A stretch of 44,303 nucleotides of DNA from Bacilli bacterium (GTDB lineage Bacteria > Bacillota_I > Bacilli_A > ML615J-28 > CAG-313): contig JAGBDV010000004.1 in the NCBI GenBank assembly GCA_017937305.1, positions 1-44,303 of the forward strand. Direction: 5' to 3'. The notes below the pieces were generated by a model. That model made no database searches and had not been told where the DNA came from. It saw nothing but the letters and a program-made list of their open reading frames with translations. Shown piece by piece: positions 43,130 through 44,303 of this stretch. The translations under genes were made by a program, and so were the position numbers. How positions within the stretch are numbered: position 1 is the stretch's first letter; the number at the start of each line of letters is the position of its first letter.

Positions 43130-44145
43130 TGGTATATTTCGTACAACAAACATTAATTTTCTGTATCCCTCTAATGATCGTTGCACTTGCAGGTGTATTT
43201 GCTGAACGAAGTGGTATTATTAATATTGCTTTAGAAGGTATTATGGTATTTGGTGCATTTATTGGTGTATTATTTGTAAGATTATTTTTAAAAGCAGGAT
43301 TCCCTCCTGAAAATGGACAATTATTATTAATTATGGTAATCATCATTACGATGATATTTGGTGGGTTATTTTCATTACTTCTTGCTTATGCATCTATTAA
43401 TTTAAAAGCTGACCAAACAATTGGTGGTACTGCATTAAACTTACTTGCTCCAGCACTTGTTTTATTCTTAATTTTAATTATCAGTAAACAAAACGTATTA
43501 TTTATTGATTCAAAATATTCATCAGCTGATTTATTTATGTTATTCCAAGAAGACTTTGGTCTTGGTACTAAATTACAAAATCCTCTTGGAACAATAGGTA
43601 ATATTTTGTTCAATAAAGTATATTTAACTACTGTTTATGCAATTGTTATATATATTGTATTATCAGTAATTTTATATAAAACTAAATTTGGTTTACATTT
43701 AAGATCTTGTGGTGAACATCCTCAAGCTGCTGATTCACTTGGTATTAACGTATATAAAATGAGATATATTGGAACAGTTATTTCTGGTTGTCTTGCAGCA
43801 TTTGGTGGTTTTATCTATGCTCTTACTGCAGCAGGTTGTTCATCTAATGGTGACGTTGCGGGTCTTGGTTTCTTAGCACTAGCTGTTATGATCTTTGGTA
43901 ACTGGAAACCTGTACAAATTGCTCTTGCGGCACTACTGTTTGGTGCGCTTAAATGTATCTCTGTAGGTTATCCATATATTGACTTTAATAATGATGGTGT
44001 ATATGCTCTTTCAAAACTAGGTATTAGTTCACATGTTTATAGAATTTTACCTTATGTAATTACTCTAATTGTTCTTGCATTTACATCTAAGAAGTCTCGT
44101 GCTCCAAAAGCAGAAGGACAACCTTACGATAAAGGCAAACGATAA
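43129..44145 (+). CDS. nupQ: Nucleoside ABC transporter permease (NupQ-like)
   Basis: 338 residues, about nine spans; opening FAERSGIINIALEGIMVFGAF and coupling segment GLHLRSCGEHPQAADSLGINVYK are typical. AGGAGGT at 43113-43118 lies in the end of the upstream gene. It completes the second nucleoside importer. Confidence 0.93.
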   Translation: MVYFVQQTLIFCIPLMIVALAGVFAERSGIINIALEGIMVFGAFIGVLFVRLFLKAGFPPENGQLLLIMVIIITMIFGGLFSLLLAYASINLKADQTIGGTALNLLAPALVLFLILIISKQNVLFIDSKYSSADLFMLFQEDFGLGTKLQNPLGTIGNILFNKVYLTTVYAIVIYIVLSVILYKTKFGLHLRSCGEHPQAADSLGINVYKMRYIGTVISGCLAAFGGFIYALTAAGCSSNGDVAGLGFLALAVMIFGNWKPVQIALAALLFGALKCISVGYPYIDFNNDGVYALSKLGISSHVYRILPYVITLIVLAFTSKKSRAPKAEGQPYDKGKR

Positions 44146-44176
44146 AGAACAAAAAGATTTTAAAAAAAAATCATCT

Positions 44177-44197
44177 AAGAGCTTCCGCTCTTGTTTT
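44177..44197 (+). terminator. First terminator after the nucleoside transporter
   Basis: AAGAGC/GCTCTT stem (44177-44182/44187-44192) with a stable UUCC-type tetraloop, then GTTTTAT. Six pairs, a weak T-tract. Confidence 0.6.
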
Positions 44198-44209
44198 ATA
44201 AGAAGCATT

Positions 44210-44236
44210 AAATCAAGTTTTATAACTTGATTTTTT
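44210..44236 (+). terminator. Second terminator after the nucleoside transporter
   Basis: A 10-bp stem AAATCAAGTT/AACTTGATTT (44210-44219/44224-44233) with a TTAT loop and a T-run. The remaining bases to 44303 contain no recognisable feature. Confidence 0.9.
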
Positions 44237-44303
44237 GTCTTATTGGTACTGTTTGACCTATATTCCTCAAGAATGATATTATATCAGTTCTGTCGGGTTT
44301 ACC

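Overview
The window is very AT-rich. It is dense with lipoproteins carrying classical lipobox signals, every gene is read from the + strand, and regulation is by riboswitches and intrinsic terminators. This suggests a fermentative low-GC relative of the Mollicutes/Erysipelotrichia (Bacillota), probably gut-associated because it degrades starch. The standard code fits: Trp is TGG and genes are full length. About 35 apparently intact genes end in TAA or TAG and none in TGA.

Region 1 (1-15.4 kb) is accessory. Small unrelated cargo blocks are separated by at least five copies (A-E) of a dispersed 220-270 bp intergenic element: a SAM-riboswitch-controlled EamA transporter; five lipoproteins with two small unknowns and a RelB antitoxin next to a cut-off Fic gene; a beta-lactamase-fold hydrolase with a frameshifted HTH-Fic gene; a BspA-type LRR surface protein; a methyltransferase. 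Each element has two consecutive terminator hairpins preserved by compensatory changes, an ATGAAACATTTAG block, in some copies a perfect dyad, one to three motifs resembling the reverse complement of a tRNA T-arm, and an extended -10 promoter firing into the next gene. Copy C sits where the Fic gene is cut off. This is the best candidate for an undescribed system: a family of cassette-boundary (terminator plus promoter) elements.

Region 2 (15.6-22.4 kb) is a guanine regulon. A guanine riboswitch with a mutually exclusive antiterminator/terminator precedes xpt, a BMP-family lipoprotein, an ABC ATPase and two permeases, and a GMP synthase that lacks the glutamine amidotransferase domain.

Region 3 (22.5-24.9 kb) has a P-loop NTPase, an SGNH hydrolase and a DUF554 membrane protein.

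Region 4 (25.0-38.8 kb) is a starch/maltodextrin locus behind a strong promoter with a perfect cre-type operator at the start site: MalE-, MalF- and MalG-like transporter, GH13 amylase lipoprotein, an oversized 844-residue MalK-type ATPase, two lipoproteins of unknown role, a type I pullulanase lipoprotein and a starch-binding lipoprotein. Surface enzymes would debranch and cleave starch, the ABC system would import the oligosaccharides, and glucose status would repress the set.

Region 5 (38.9-44.2 kb) is a second BMP/ABC nucleoside transporter with its own promoters, ending in two terminators. The last ~65 bases hold nothing recognisable.
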